The notes under the pieces: model-generated
The model's database searches: none
Seen by the model: the letters and a program-made list of their open reading frames with translations, nothing else
What the model was told of the DNA's origin: nothing
Assembly: GCA_903885565.1 (NCBI GenBank)
Contig: CAISJI010000137.1
Location: forward strand, 1-32,995
Length of the DNA stretch: 32,995 nt
Direction of reading: 5' to 3'
From: an uncultured Planctomycetaceae bacterium
GTDB lineage: Bacteria > Planctomycetota > Planctomycetia > Pirellulales > UBA1268
Part shown: positions 4,426-14,438 of the stretch, one piece after another
How positions within the stretch are numbered: position 1 is the first letter of the stretch
Layout: every line of letters begins with the position of its first letter
Position numbers and translations under genes: made by a program

Positions 4426-7281
4426 TCAGCGGCTCACCAGACCGCACTGCCGAGCGAGTTCCGCGGCCGAGTGCGTTTTGCTGGTGATGAACACAGGGGA
4501 CTCGGAAAGCGCGACGGTGCGGTCTTCTATCGCTGCTCCGGCAATGTTCTGGGCATGTGTCTGCGCGGGCATGGTCAGGGCCCAGGCTTCTGCTGCTTCT
4601 GCCCCTTCCGCTCCTTCCGTGCCGGTCGCCCAGGCGATCAGCACGGCATGGTCGCCGCAGTCAAAGGCATAGCCATGCACATTGGCCGTGGATTTTTCCA
4701 ACATCTCCTTGGGCGCTTGCCATTGGCCGCCGGGCACCGGCGTGGGGCCGAGCACGTTGGCCAGGGCAGCGATGGCTACGTAGGGCTTGCGCGGCAGCCC
4801 GCCGGGGCCGATAAAGAGGTTTTCGATATCGGTGATCCCCTTGTTGGCATCGTCGACAACGGGTTCGTGCCAGAAAATCTTTTCCACGCCGTAGGCGAGC
4901 ATGATGGTCGAGAAGCGCACGATGTAATCGCCAGCCTGTTGCTCATTTTTCAGCAGCCGGTTGGCGGCAAAATGGTGCACCGGCGGCTGCCAGGGCAGAT
5001 AGGGGTATTCATCGATGCCGTAGTAGGCGGCCTCCGTCGCCCAGATCGGTTTGTGCACGCCGTAGTCGTCCATCACCCGCCGGATGCGTTCCATATCGGG
5101 GATGAAGGTTTCCGGAATCCGCGTGCCCGCGTAGGGATGCAGATTGAAAATATCGACACAATCGAGACCGCCCGCCTTGATGAATTCGTCCCCCAAAACG
5201 ATCTCCGACTGGATGGCCAGGCCGCCAACGATCTTCGCACCGGGATCGGCTGAGCGGATGGCGGCGGCGGCCCCCTTGAGCAGCTCAACATAGGTTTCGA
5301 CGGTGTATCCGCCCTGCTTGGGCAGGCAGAAATCGGGCACCCAGAGCGGTTCGTTGAGAAATTCCCAGTACGCCACCGAGCCTTTGTAGTGAGCCGCCGC
5401 TTTCCCGACAAAATCAAACAGGAGCTGGGGATCTTTGGGGGCGTAGGCCAGACGGTACCAGGCCCGGTTGGGAACGGAGTCTGGTGCCTCCGAAGCCCAA
5501 CTCGTCGAGGGGTTGGAGGGGAGCAGGCTCAAGACGTTCATGCCGGCCGCCTTGAGGCGATTGATATGAGGATCGATCGGAGCGAACGAGAGTTTGCCAG
5601 GCTCCGGTTCCGCCCACTCCCAATTCACGGCCCAATCGCGCACCCACGTCACGCCGGCCAGCTTGATCTGCCGGCAGGCTTCCAAGGTGGTCGGCCCATG
5701 ATTCAGTCCGAAGGGGGAGTCGGCGTGAGGGTAGGGCTCAATGACCGTCAGTTGTATTGTGCGGGAATGTTCGCGCCCTTCCGTCGTCCAAGCAGCATGC
5801 GCACGATAGAAACCGGGGGGCAGGTCGAGCGGCAGCGGCTGAACCATGCTTCCGCCGGCCGGGACCGTGAGGGAGAATTTTTGCGGCGGGAGGGGACGAT
5901 CCCAGTAGTCGGTGAGCCGGATTCCGAGCGTGAGATTCACCGGCGCAGCGGTGGCGTTATGGGCGGCCACGTCGATCACAGCCGGGCTTCCGGCGGCAAA
6001 GACATTGCCATAGCGGCCCGCATTGAAGCCCACCTCCACAGCCTCACGCGGGGCGAAGGGAGTCGGCTCGTCGCCCGCCTCCAGCTGGATCGCATCCGCC
6101 CAGAACGTGGTGGCGGCTGACACCGGGCCGTGGCTGATATCTGGGCCAACGGCCACGTAGACGCCGTCTTCCGGTGCGACCACAGAGTATGAATAGCGTT
6201 GCCACTCCTCAGTCAGCACTACTTCTTTGGCCAGTGGCTGAACCTCCTTCCGGGCATCGCCATTAAAATTGAACTGCAAGACTGCTCGAGTGCCGGGGAT
6301 GTCAGACCGCATGAAGGCCGACAAGGTATAGACCCGGCCCGGCTCGACCTCGATCCAGCCCCGGTTGGCGGTCAGCAGCCGTCGCTGCACAATATGTTGC
6401 GGCGGGAAGCAATCGAAATAAGACTCGGGGGTGAGGCCGGGGCCGAGCGTGAGCCGAAATGCGTGGGGGCCGTGCGGGCCGTCGCTCGATTCAACCTGGC
6501 CAGCTTCGACCTGACCATACAGACCGGCGATATTGCCGCCAAACCCAAGCCGCTGCCCAAGGGAGAGCCAACCGTCAGACCCGCATTCGAACGAGGCATT
6601 CGGCACCAGATTCTTCGAGTCTAGGCGGGGGAGGCGGTTTTGGAATTTCGGCGCCTCGGTCCTGCCGTTGGCTACGCCCGGGTCACCCTGCAGCGAGACG
6701 TCATCCAGCCAGAGCGTACCGGTTGATACCAGGGCAAACCGGAGCAGCGAATTCTGGCGCAGGATGTCAGCACTCAGGGAGAACTCAAACCGGTATTCCT
6801 TCCAGTCGGCGGTGAGGGGGACCAGCGTCTCGAAGACGCGGGGGGAGGCAGGGGTCACCGTGTCGAGCATTCGCACGGAAAGTGATAGGTCGGCGCTGCC
6901 GGTGCCTTTGGCCTTGAAGGAGAGCGTATATTTCTGCCCAGCCGTCAGGCCGATCCCCCGCTGCATGACATGCACGGGGCTCGTGTCGGGGGCTGCAAGC
7001 GCTGGGGCGATCGCGGTGCAGTCGATCTTCAGCGCCTTGCCACTTTCCGCCCCTTCTTCAATGGTCCACGTGGCGGTCACGCGACCGCTTGAGTCCTCCG
7101 TCCTCTCCCAGCCCGCCGGGAAATTGTGGACCATCTGCTCCAGGGAGCCGTTCACCACCAGTTCCTCACCCTCTGCGGCACAGGCGAGGATGCAGGCAAA
7201 AAATCCAATGATCAATGCTCCGGCTGTCTGCCGGCTATGCAAGCGCCATCCGGCACGGGCCGCTGGAATGTCGCCCGTCAT
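4426..7281 (-). CDS. Secreted clan GH-A glycoside hydrolase with two N-terminal carbohydrate-binding-like domains
   Basis: A 951-residue protein. A signal peptide covers about residues 1-37 (TAGALIIGFFACILACA, then AEG). Two CBM4/9-like jelly-roll segments follow, each with the typical opening: LVVNGSLEQ with PAGWE (about 40-195) and LVPNASFECGSDGW (about 225-400). A linker/beta-sandwich precedes the (beta/alpha)8 barrel from about residue 520 (GVTWVRDWAVNWEWAEPEPG). The clan GH-A catalytic pair is visible: acid/base Glu644 in WEFLNEP and nucleophile Glu750 in WATEAAYYG, 106 residues apart. This suits GH39/GH5-like enzymes acting on polysaccharide outside the cytoplasm; the substrate cannot be read from sequence. 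Its start overlaps the end of mqnD by 4 bp, so it is probably co-transcribed with the menaquinone genes, an unexpected partnership. Confidence 0.8.
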   Translation of the reverse strand: MTGDIPAARAGWRLHSRQTAGALIIGFFACILACAAEGEELVVNGSLEQMVHNFPAGWERTEDSSGRVTATWTIEEGAESGKALKIDCTAIAPALAAPDTSPVHVMQRGIGLTAGQKYTLSFKAKGTGSADLSLSVRMLDTVTPASPRVFETLVPLTADWKEYRFEFSLSADILRQNSLLRFALVSTGTLWLDDVSLQGDPGVANGRTEAPKFQNRLPRLDSKNLVPNASFECGSDGWLSLGQRLGFGGNIAGLYGQVEAGQVESSDGPHGPHAFRLTLGPGLTPESYFDCFPPQHIVQRRLLTANRGWIEVEPGRVYTLSAFMRSDIPGTRAVLQFNFNGDARKEVQPLAKEVVLTEEWQRYSYSVVAPEDGVYVAVGPDISHGPVSAATTFWADAIQLEAGDEPTPFAPREAVEVGFNAGRYGNVFAAGSPAVIDVAAHNATAAPVNLTLGIRLTDYWDRPLPPQKFSLTVPAGGSMVQPLPLDLPPGFYRAHAAWTTEGREHSRTIQLTVIEPYPHADSPFGLNHGPTTLEACRQIKLAGVTWVRDWAVNWEWAEPEPGKLSFAPIDPHINRLKAAGMNVLSLLPSNPSTSWASEAPDSVPNRAWYRLAYAPKDPQLLFDFVGKAAAHYKGSVAYWEFLNEPLWVPDFCLPKQGGYTVETYVELLKGAAAAIRSADPGAKIVGGLAIQSEIVLGDEFIKAGGLDCVDIFNLHPYAGTRIPETFIPDMERIRRVMDDYGVHKPIWATEAAYYGIDEYPYLPWQPPVHHFAANRLLKNEQQAGDYIVRFSTIMLAYGVEKIFWHEPVVDDANKGITDIENLFIGPGGLPRKPYVAIAALANVLGPTPVPGGQWQAPKEMLEKSTANVHGYAFDCGDHAVLIAWATGTEGAEGAEAAEAWALTMPAQTHAQNIAGAAIEDRTVALSESPVFITSKTHSAAELARQCGLVSR

Positions 7282-8114
7282 TCCGGGAAAATCCGCAGGT
7301 GCTTGCCGATTCCGAGGCCGATCGACGCCGCCCGGATCGAAAGCTCGGAGAGGGCCCGCGCCCCCTCGATACCGAGATCAACCGTCCATTGATTGACATA
7401 CAGATCGACGTGCTGCATCAGCACGTCATCGTCGAACTCCTGCGCATACCTGCGCATCGTGGGCAGGGCAGCCCGGCGATCGGCCAGCGCAAACCGCAGC
7501 GAGTCGTGGATCACCTGCTGTACCGTCGCAATCGTATCCCTGGGCAACCGTTCGCTCGCGACGATGCCGCCGAGCGGTAACGGGTGGCCCGTTTCCTGCT
7601 CCCAGCGGGTGCCGAGATCTTCGACGCAGCCCAGCCCACGCCGCTGCCATGTGAACCGCCCCTCGTGGATGCAGACCCCAAATTCGGCCTCCCCAGCCTC
7701 CAGCTTCGGCATGATCTCCGAAAAGAGGACGTGCTCAACCCGCGTCGTATGCGGATGAAACAGGGCAAACAGCAGGGCCGCCGTCGTCAGCCTGCCCGGG
7801 CAGAGCGTCAACTGGGCTGCGTTGTGCGGTCGTGCGCCAGCCGCGGCCGACAGGAGCAGCGGCCCGACTCCAAATCCCAGCGCCGAACCGCTCGGCAGCA
7901 CCACGTAGTCGTCCGCCAGATGGAGTGCGGCGTGAAAGCTCGTCTTGCCGACGTCGAGGGTGTCGCCGAGGAGTCGCTCGTTGAGCTGTTCGATATCGAG
8001 CAGTTCAACCTCAAACCGGATGCCCCTCCAATCGACCGATTGCGTCAGCAGACCATGAAAGGCGAAGGTGTCGTTGGGGCAGGTGGAGATGCCCAGGCGG
8101 ATGGTTTGGCTCAC
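7278..8114 (-). CDS. mqnD: 1,4-dihydroxy-6-naphthoate synthase
   Basis: A 278-residue protein of the usual length for MqnD. It opens with LGISTCPNDTFAFHGLL, the STCPNDT block of the family, and carries DVGKTSFHAALH and VLPSGSALGFGVGPLLLS, followed by CIHEGRFTW. MqnD converts cyclic dehypoxanthinyl futalosine to 1,4-dihydroxy-6-naphthoate in the futalosine route to menaquinone, acting in the cytoplasm. The fold is that of a periplasmic binding protein, adapted as an enzyme. It follows mqnB with a 4-bp overlap, giving two enzymes of the same pathway in one operon. mqnA, mqnC and mqnE are not in the window. Confidence 0.93.
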   Translation of the reverse strand: MSQTIRLGISTCPNDTFAFHGLLTQSVDWRGIRFEVELLDIEQLNERLLGDTLDVGKTSFHAALHLADDYVVLPSGSALGFGVGPLLLSAAAGARPHNAAQLTLCPGRLTTAALLFALFHPHTTRVEHVLFSEIMPKLEAGEAEFGVCIHEGRFTWQRRGLGCVEDLGTRWEQETGHPLPLGGIVASERLPRDTIATVQQVIHDSLRFALADRRAALPTMRRYAQEFDDDVLMQHVDLYVNQWTVDLGIEGARALSELSIRAASIGLGIGKHLRIFPE

Positions 8115-8782
8115 AACACCTCCGCCATGATCTGTAGGGAGAGCCTGCCTGCTGCCTCAAGCGCCGCCGCCACCTGCCAACCCGACCGGTCGCGGTCGCC
8201 CGCCGTATTGGAGATGCCGCGGACGATATCGAGGGGCACGCCACGCAGCCGGCAGGCAAAGGCCACCGCGAATCCCTCCATGTCTTCCGCCGCTGCCGCG
8301 GGAAAGGCCTGCTTTCGCAGCCGTACATCCTCGGCACAGGCCGCCGCCGCGCAGACAGTCAGGAGAAGATCGGCCCGCACGCCACCGGCACCGCCGCCTG
8401 CAGCAGAGGAATTCAGGCCGTCAATTTGATCGCCAATCTGGGGCGACGTGCCGTCGACAGCGCCCATCCACTGGTGCCAGCCGAGCGCTGCCGCCGGTAG
8501 AAAATCGCCACCAGTGCCAGCCCCGATTCCATAGCATGCGACCCGCTCAAACTGATAGGCAGCACCGATCGCGAGACGGTCGTCGAGCCTCCCGGCAATG
8601 CCGATGAGGAGCACCCGCTGGGGTGCGTGCTCCGCGAGGAGTTGTGCCGTGCGGGCGGCAGCGGCTACCGGACCGAATCCGCAGAGCTCCACCCGGCAGT
8701 TCTGCCCGCTGGCAGAAGCGAGCACGGGTTCGAGGCCCCGCCGCTCCATTTCCGTCGGCACAAGGATCAGGAGTCGCGGCAT
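8111..8782 (-). CDS. mqnB: Futalosine hydrolase
   Basis: A 223-residue nucleoside phosphorylase-fold protein. It starts MPRLLILVPTEMERRGLEPV, carries the GIAGRL turn (about 61-66) where this superfamily binds nucleoside, and ends with the active-site segments EDMEGFAVA (Glu169) and RGISNTAGDRD (Asp196), which in relatives hold the ribose and protonate the base. MqnB removes hypoxanthine from futalosine, the step before dehypoxanthine futalosine is cyclised. The adjacent mqnD supports futalosine hydrolase over the related MTA/SAH nucleosidase. Its start at 8782 is the first gene of this minus-strand group; 240 bp of apparently non-coding DNA separate it from the lipase gene. Confidence 0.9.
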   Translation of the reverse strand: MPRLLILVPTEMERRGLEPVLASASGQNCRVELCGFGPVAAAARTAQLLAEHAPQRVLLIGIAGRLDDRLAIGAAYQFERVACYGIGAGTGGDFLPAAALGWHQWMGAVDGTSPQIGDQIDGLNSSAAGGGAGGVRADLLLTVCAAAACAEDVRLRKQAFPAAAAEDMEGFAVAFACRLRGVPLDIVRGISNTAGDRDRSGWQVAAALEAAGRLSLQIMAEVL

Positions 8783-9024
8783 CCGCGTGTTTCGTCTTCT
8801 CTCAAGGGTATGAATCGGCAGGGGCGTCGTTCGCGTGCCGACGAAGAAAGTGAACCAGTGCAGTATAGGGAACTTGTGGGCGGCGGCGAATTTCCGGGGA
8901 AACTCCGCTGGAATCGCTTAGCCCACGGGACATGGCCAGAACACAACCTGCACAGCCGACTGCCACTCCCAAAAGGTCTCGGCAACACTTGTGAGAAATT
9001 CGCTCCGATACCGCATGTCCCCCG

Positions 9025-9879
9025 TCACACCAGCGGCGTGCATTGCGCCTCGAGGGACAAGTCGGGTCCGCCGGCCTGATGGGTGAGGATGTGGAGGTAG
9101 CTGGTGAGGATGTGCTCGCAGGCCAGATTGGTGCGCACGAGCACCTTGGGTGGCGGCCCGAGATCGATTGGATTGATCTCCATCTCCCTGGCCACATGCT
9201 TGTACAACGGCGCCGGAGGAGTCTGCGGTACGAGATCCATCCGATTGACGACCCGGCAGGTCAGGGGAACAGATCGATCATAAGCCGACGCGAACGTGGC
9301 ATCCCCGGTGCGTGGGCTGGCATACGTAAATGATCGCGGCTTGGGGAGCGTGGCGTTCACCGCGACGTCGAAGGCAGTGAGCGTGGCGAGGGCACCGCCG
9401 AGACTGTGCCCGCAGACCGTCACCGACGTCACCGGCACCCGCCAGGGGAGCGTCGAGAGCGCCGCGACGAGCAACGGCGAACCAGGATCGGGCAGAATCG
9501 TGAACGACTTATACATCGCCGTGAAGCCGTCGTCTGTCAGGCCGGCGCCGCCATGAATCGGACACTTGACATAGAGAAACGCCGCGTCCTGCAGCCACTC
9601 ATAGATTCCCTCCGTGCCGCGGATGGCAATCACGGCCTCCCCGCTGGCAGTATTCTGCAGCACCATTCCGATTGAGACGCGCTGCTGGCCACGTTCGGGA
9701 CGAATATCGGTGGCCAGATCGTTGGCGTAGATCGTTGTGATCACCGCGTACTCGACCGCAGGTGAGGAGCCCCACGCCACAGTGAAGGCCTGACCGGCGG
9801 CATTCTCGAGCGACGACGGGGGGACGCCGTAAGTCTTTTCCACGATCTGGGCGTAGCGGATGACGGTGGGCAGATCCAT
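9025..9879 (-). CDS. Class 3 lipase family protein
   Basis: A 284-residue alpha/beta hydrolase. I chose the ATG at 9879 because GCAGGAG lies ten bases upstream and the frame before it (open to 10029) overlaps the end of cheB and looks non-coding. The nucleophile elbow is CGHSLGGALATL (Ser159), the acid is probably Asp215 in NRMDLVPQ, and the His is probably His256 in EHILTSYL; this order is that of lipase_3 (fungal-type triacylglycerol lipase) proteins. AIRGTEGIYEWLQD (about 85-98) is the family's RGT block. There is no signal peptide, so it seems cytoplasmic or exported by another route. The substrate is unknown. It is a single gene, 70 bp downstream of cheB on the same strand. Confidence 0.82.
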   Translation of the reverse strand: MDLPTVIRYAQIVEKTYGVPPSSLENAAGQAFTVAWGSSPAVEYAVITTIYANDLATDIRPERGQQRVSIGMVLQNTASGEAVIAIRGTEGIYEWLQDAAFLYVKCPIHGGAGLTDDGFTAMYKSFTILPDPGSPLLVAALSTLPWRVPVTSVTVCGHSLGGALATLTAFDVAVNATLPKPRSFTYASPRTGDATFASAYDRSVPLTCRVVNRMDLVPQTPPAPLYKHVAREMEINPIDLGPPPKVLVRTNLACEHILTSYLHILTHQAGGPDLSLEAQCTPLV

Positions 9880-9949
9880 CGATGAGACTCCTGCAGATGG
9901 GTAGCTGGCGACAAGAGAGCCAAACGGCGCGGCTGTCGTGTGCTGAACG

Positions 9950-11008
9950 CTAATGCTTCCCCAGCAGCCAAGCGGTGATGCGCGAGGCCATCTGCTCCAG
10001 CGGCACCACCTCGTCAACCAGGCCGGCATCGCTCACGGCCTTCGGCATGCCATAGACGACACATCCGGCAGCCGACTGCGCAAGCACCGTGCCGCCACGC
10101 CGTTTCAATTCGCGGCAGCCGTCGAGCCCGTCACAGCCCATGCCGGTGAGCACCGCTGCCAGCACGCGACCGCCGTAGACCTGGGCTGCCGATTCGATCA
10201 TATGATCCACAGACGGGCGACAGCCACGCCGCTTTGGCCCATCGTCGAGCGCACAGAAAACCCGCTCGCCGCGCCGTTCCACGCCGAGATGCCTGCTTCC
10301 CGGTGCGAGGAGCACCACGCCCGGCTCAACAACCATGCCGTCGGTCGCCTCCCTGACCCGCAGCGGCGACATCCCGTCGAGCCGGTCGGCGAGGCTCGCG
10401 GTGTACTGCGATGGGATGTGCTGCACGATGAAGACCGGCACCGGCAGGTCGGCGGGCAGGAGCGGGATTACGGCCCGCAAGGCCTGAGGACCACCCGTTG
10501 AGGTGCCGATCACAACTGCCTCGTATCGAGTCGCCACGCTGGTTCGACGGGGCACCTCGGCCAGCGGTGGTGCGGCGGCCGCCTCGACAGGCGCCATGCT
10601 CTCGCGCACAGCGGCCAGTTTTTCTGTGAGTTCGCTCTGAATGCGATCGCGGCTGACATGGAGATCGACGCCGGCGGGCTTGAGAATGAAGTCGAACGCG
10701 CCCTCCATGAGGGCAGCGACCGTCGTCGGCGCCCCCTGCGCGGTGAGGGTGCTGACCATGATCGACCGCGGAGCGAGCCCACGCTGCCTGAGGGCCCGGA
10801 GCACCTCGATGCCATCCCGCCCAGGCATCTGCACATCGAGCGTGACCACGTCGGGCTTCGCCCGAGCGATGAGTTCCACCGCCGCGTCACCGTCGGAGGC
10901 CGTCCCGACAACCTCGACGCCCGCGATCCGCCCCAGCACCGTCAGGAGCATCTGCCTGTAGAGGGCAGAGTCATCGACCACGACTACCTTGAGAACGCCT
11001 GTAAACAT
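9950..11008 (-). CDS. cheB: Chemotaxis response regulator protein-glutamate methylesterase
   Basis: A 352-residue protein. The ATG at 11008 gives the standard start, MFTGVLKVVVVDDS; an in-frame extension to 11395 has no receiver homology. The receiver domain (1-115) has the acidic pair Asp12/Asp13, the phospho-acceptor Asp58 in TLDVQMPG and Lys110. After a short linker the methylesterase domain (about 160-350) shows the catalytic Ser170 (GTSTGGPQ), His197 (VQHIPSQ) and Asp293 (TGMGCDG). CheB removes methyl groups from receptor glutamates, and also deamidates glutamines, when phosphorylated by CheA, giving adaptation. It is transcribed away from the rest of the chemotaxis operon, with a 256-bp divergent spacer to cheW. 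Confidence 0.95.
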   Translation of the reverse strand: MFTGVLKVVVVDDSALYRQMLLTVLGRIAGVEVVGTASDGDAAVELIARAKPDVVTLDVQMPGRDGIEVLRALRQRGLAPRSIMVSTLTAQGAPTTVAALMEGAFDFILKPAGVDLHVSRDRIQSELTEKLAAVRESMAPVEAAAAPPLAEVPRRTSVATRYEAVVIGTSTGGPQALRAVIPLLPADLPVPVFIVQHIPSQYTASLADRLDGMSPLRVREATDGMVVEPGVVLLAPGSRHLGVERRGERVFCALDDGPKRRGCRPSVDHMIESAAQVYGGRVLAAVLTGMGCDGLDGCRELKRRGGTVLAQSAAGCVVYGMPKAVSDAGLVDEVVPLEQMASRITAWLLGKH

Positions 11009-11264
11009 GGTGCGAGGGAGGACTCGGGGGGGCGTTTGAGCGCGGTCTTTAAGCGTGGTCTTTGAGGGGGGCGGACGGGGCTGAGGACGGGCCGGATCCT
11101 CCACATCGTAACGATCGTGCCGGCCAATCGCATCATCCCCACATGCCGTTGCGGGCAGAAATTTGAATTGCCCGATTTCCCAAGCTATATCTCGTTGGGC
11201 CCCCCTGCACAACCGGAGACACCGTCTCGCGGCCCGCAACCCGCCTTCGCACAGGTACCTCCGT
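11009..11264. promoter_or_regulatory. Divergent cheB/cheW intergenic region
   Basis: This 256-bp spacer must contain the start signals for cheB (minus) and the cheW operon (plus). A near-tandem repeat, GCGGTCTTTAAGC/GTGGTCTTTGAG, lies at about 11041-11067, close to cheB. I see no convincing -35/-10 or sigma-54 box, so only position supports the regulatory role. Confidence 0.4.
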
Positions 11265-11792
11265 ATGGAATCGGCCCGCGCTCCCGACGCAAAACAAGCC
11301 GCCTCAGCACAATTTGTCGGCTTCGAAATCGACGGCCAGAAGTATCTGTTTCGCATCGAGCGAATCCAGGAAATCATCACCCCCGGCAGCGTCACCCGCG
11401 TACCGGACGTGGCTGGCTACGTCGTCGGGGTGAGCAATCTCCGTGGCACAATCATTCCGATCATCGACCTGCGGTTGCTCTTTGGGATCAAAGCCCGTGA
11501 CCCCAACGCCGACACCCGTACGATCGTCGTCAACATCGGCAACCGCACGATGGGCTGCATGGTCGACTCCGTTTCGCAAGTGATCCGCATTCCCGTCGAC
11601 CAGATCCACTCGGCTCCTGACGCGGTCGCTGCCGACGGACAGCGGTCGGTCGAGGGATTCGCCCGCGCGGGCGATGACCTGTTCATTCTGCTCGACGTGG
11701 GCAGCCTCCTCGACCCAGCCAGTCTCGCCATCGTCCACCGCGCCGGTCTTCCCGGTATCCCCGGTCTCCCCTCTTCCGATAAGGCCTCCTGA
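11265..11792 (+). CDS. cheW: Chemotaxis coupling protein CheW
   Basis: A 175-residue protein from the ATG at 11265. An upstream in-frame start at 11163 is rejected because the extra residues look like random basic sequence. The CheW fold is clear: [20 protein letters not shown], then [20 protein letters not shown]-like segment ([20 protein letters not shown]), then DLRLLFG and [15 protein letters not shown]. CheW bridges receptors and the CheA kinase in signalling arrays. A low-complexity tail ([16 protein letters not shown]) follows the domain. Its stop is one base before the start of the receptor gene, making it the first gene of the plus-strand operon. Confidence 0.93.
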   Translation: MESARAPDAKQAASAQFVGFEIDGQKYLFRIERIQEIITPGSVTRVPDVAGYVVGVSNLRGTIIPIIDLRLLFGIKARDPNADTRTIVVNIGNRTMGCMVDSVSQVIRIPVDQIHSAPDAVAADGQRSVEGFARAGDDLFILLDVGSLLDPASLAIVHRAGLPGIPGLPSSDKAS

Positions 11793-11793
11793 G

Positions 11794-14394
11794 ATGAAGT
11801 TGTCTTCCGACAGTTCCCTCCGCAATCTGGTTCTTGCCGCCCTGCTGGCAATGTCGCTCGTGCCGCTGACACTGCTGGGCGTGGCCATGTACCGCTCTGC
11901 GGCCGATGCGCTGCGCGCAGAGGCATTTGCGCGGATGGAGGCAGTGCGCACGATTACCTCCCAATCAGTCGAACGGTATTTTCAGACGATGCGCGAGGAA
12001 CTCCTCGTCGCGGCGAACGGTCCTCTGGCTCGGGATTCAGTCAAGGCGTTTCGCCAGGCATGGCAGGAACTTCCGATCGACGACCAGACCGTGGCTACAA
12101 CCCGGCAGGAGATCGTGGACTACTATGCCGCGGAATTCGCTCCGCTCTATAGCAACAAAACGAAAGAAACCATCGACATGCGGGCGTACATCGGCACGCT
12201 CGATCCGCGTGGCCTGATGCTTCAGGACCGCTACCTCCGGCGCAACAAAAACCCCGTTGGCTCGAAACAATTGCTCGACGCCGCCGACGATGGCTCCACC
12301 TACTCCCGCCTCCATGCCGAAGTGCACCCGATTTTCCGGGACATGCTCGAACGATACGGCGTGTACGACATCTTCCTGATTGATGCCACCTCGGGCACGA
12401 TCCTCTACACGGTGTTCAAGGAGATCGATTTCGGTTCGTCGCTCACCTCCGGCCCGCTCGCTTCGAGCAATCTCGCCAAGGCGTTCCGCGAGGCGGTCGC
12501 TATGGGCCGCCCTGGCGCAATAGCCTACGGCCAGTACAGCCGCTACCTGCCATCCCTGATGGACCCGGCGAGTTTCATCGCCACACCGCTCCTCGACGGC
12601 GACACCGTCGTCGGCGTGCTGGCGTTCCAACTGCCGCTCGACAAGACAAACCAGATCATCGGCGAAACGACCGGCCTGGGGGAGACCGGCGAAACCTACG
12701 CCGTCGGTCCCGACAAGATGTTCCGCTCCAACTCCCGCTTCGCCAAAGATCTCGGCGTCGACTCGACCATCATCAACCCGAAGATCAAGGTGGATACCGT
12801 CCCCGTCCGAACCGCTCTCGAAACCGGCGAGCCGGGCACGGCTATGGGGAGAGATTACCGCGACAAGGCCGTCCTCTCGTCGTGGACCCCGGTCACGGTC
12901 TTCAAGGGAGATGCCACGGGCAACGGGGCTGTTCGCTGGGCGCTGATTTCGGAAATCGATGAGGCCGAGGTGATGTCACCGGCTTACCGACTGCGCCGGT
13001 TCGCTCTCATCCTCTTCGGGCTGACCACGGCTGGCATCGCGCTGGCGTCCTATTTCATCGCCCGTCGCCTCACCCGCGACCAGCAAACCCAGCAGCAACT
13101 CTCCGAAATGGTGGGCAACACCTCGATGCGGCTCCTGCAGGCAGACACCAGGGGCAGGATCACCTACATGAATCCGGCCTCGGAGAAGTCGCTGCGGCAG
13201 TTCCAGAGCTTTTTGTCCCGTCCTGTTGAGGCAATCGTGGGGGAAACGCTCGACATCTTCCCGGCCCCTCCGCAGCGGCCCTGGGAGCTGCTGTCCAGCC
13301 CCGACAGCCTGCCCCGTCGTGAGCAGGTGAAACTCGGAACGGAAGTTCTCGACCTCAACATTTCCGCGCTGAGCGACTCCGGCGGCCGCTACATCGGTCC
13401 GCTGATCACCTGGGACGTGATCACCGACCGCGTCCGCAGCGAGGAGCGGGAAAAGGAATTGCAGGCCCGCATCGCCTCCGAAAAGCACAACCTCGAGACG
13501 AAGGTGGGGCTCCTCTCGGACGTTTTTGGAGCGGCATCGAAGGGGGATCTCAGCCAGACCATCGCCGTGGAGGGCACCGACGAAATGGCTGTGTTGGCCG
13601 GGAACGCCAGCCGCATGCTGGGCGATTTGCGGGAGGTAATCGGCCAGATTTCCGAGGCTGCCGACCAGCAGAACGACGGGGCACGAATGATCGCCGAGAG
13701 CGCCAACAGCCTCAGCGATGGGGCGCAGTCACAGGCCGCCAGCGTGGAGCAGATGACGGCGGCCGTCGAACAACTCGCGTCGTCGATCGCGGTGATCTCC
13801 AAGAGCGCCGTCGAATCGCGGGCCCAGGCCAGCCGCACCACCCAGCTGGCCCAGGCGGGCAGCCAGGCCGTGCATGATGCCATCGACTCGATGCGAACAA
13901 TCCGCCGGTCTTCGGAACAGATCAACGACATTATCCAGGTGATCAGCGAGATCGCCGCCCAAACCAACCTGTTGGCGCTCAACGCGGCCATCGAGGCGGC
14001 CAGGGCCGGCGAGCACGGCTTGGGATTTGCCGTGGTCGCCGACGAGGTAAGAAAACTCGCGGAACGCGCCAGCGAGGCTGCCAAGGAGATCACACAACTG
14101 ATCAACGAATCGACGCAGCGGGTTCAGGAGGGGGCTGACCTCTCGGAGAAGGTCGGGCAGTCGCTCGCGGCGATCGTCTCTGCTGTCGAGTCGACGGCGG
14201 CGGGAATCGCGAGCATCGCCGCCTCGTCAGAATCGCAGTCGGCCAACGCCGGCGAAGTGAAACTTGCGATCCGGTCAGTGTCGCAGACCACCGAATCGAA
14301 CGCCGCCGCCGCCGAGCAGATGGCCGCCAGCGCCGAGGAACTCGGTGCCCAGGCTCAGGGTTTGCGTGATCTCGTCCAGCGGTTCCGGGTATAA
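11794..14394 (+). CDS. Methyl-accepting chemotaxis protein with Cache-like sensor and cytoplasmic PAS domain
   Basis: An 866-residue receptor from the ATG at 11794, directly after cheW. TM1 lies at about residues 11-33 ([20 protein letters not shown]). A large periplasmic domain follows (about 35-400) with Cache-like segments ([17 protein letters not shown] and [15 protein letters not shown]). TM2 is at about 403-424. Then a PAS-like domain (about 439-545, [18 protein letters not shown]), a HAMP-like segment (about 574-613, [16 protein letters not shown]) and the signalling hairpin, whose tip at about 719-766 is highly conserved ([20 protein letters not shown]). Placing PAS between TM2 and HAMP is not the commonest layout and suggests two inputs, external ligand and cytoplasmic redox or cofactor state. 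The C-terminus (LVQRFRV) lacks a CheR-binding pentapeptide. Confidence 0.92.
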   Translation: MKLSSDSSLRNLVLAALLAMSLVPLTLLGVAMYRSAADALRAEAFARMEAVRTITSQSVERYFQTMREELLVAANGPLARDSVKAFRQAWQELPIDDQTVATTRQEIVDYYAAEFAPLYSNKTKETIDMRAYIGTLDPRGLMLQDRYLRRNKNPVGSKQLLDAADDGSTYSRLHAEVHPIFRDMLERYGVYDIFLIDATSGTILYTVFKEIDFGSSLTSGPLASSNLAKAFREAVAMGRPGAIAYGQYSRYLPSLMDPASFIATPLLDGDTVVGVLAFQLPLDKTNQIIGETTGLGETGETYAVGPDKMFRSNSRFAKDLGVDSTIINPKIKVDTVPVRTALETGEPGTAMGRDYRDKAVLSSWTPVTVFKGDATGNGAVRWALISEIDEAEVMSPAYRLRRFALILFGLTTAGIALASYFIARRLTRDQQTQQQLSEMVGNTSMRLLQADTRGRITYMNPASEKSLRQFQSFLSRPVEAIVGETLDIFPAPPQRPWELLSSPDSLPRREQVKLGTEVLDLNISALSDSGGRYIGPLITWDVITDRVRSEEREKELQARIASEKHNLETKVGLLSDVFGAASKGDLSQTIAVEGTDEMAVLAGNASRMLGDLREVIGQISEAADQQNDGARMIAESANSLSDGAQSQAASVEQMTAAVEQLASSIAVISKSAVESRAQASRTTQLAQAGSQAVHDAIDSMRTIRRSSEQINDIIQVISEIAAQTNLLALNAAIEAARAGEHGLGFAVVADEVRKLAERASEAAKEITQLINESTQRVQEGADLSEKVGQSLAAIVSAVESTAAGIASIAASSESQSANAGEVKLAIRSVSQTTESNAAAAEQMAASAEELGAQAQGLRDLVQRFRV

Positions 14395-14438
14395 CGCCAC
14401 GAGCCAGCGTCATCACGGCGCGTGGATAAGGAGCACTC

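Noticed and set aside
4234-6120. Long plus-strand open frames (339 and 243 codons) opposite the glycoside hydrolase gene
   Set aside because: High-GC shadows; no recognisable motifs, and the minus-strand frame has catalytic residues, domains and a signal peptide.
9880-10029. N-terminal extension of the lipase gene
   Set aside because: It overlaps the cheB 3' end, looks non-coding (Trp/Arg-rich), and a good ribosome binding site precedes the ATG at 9879.
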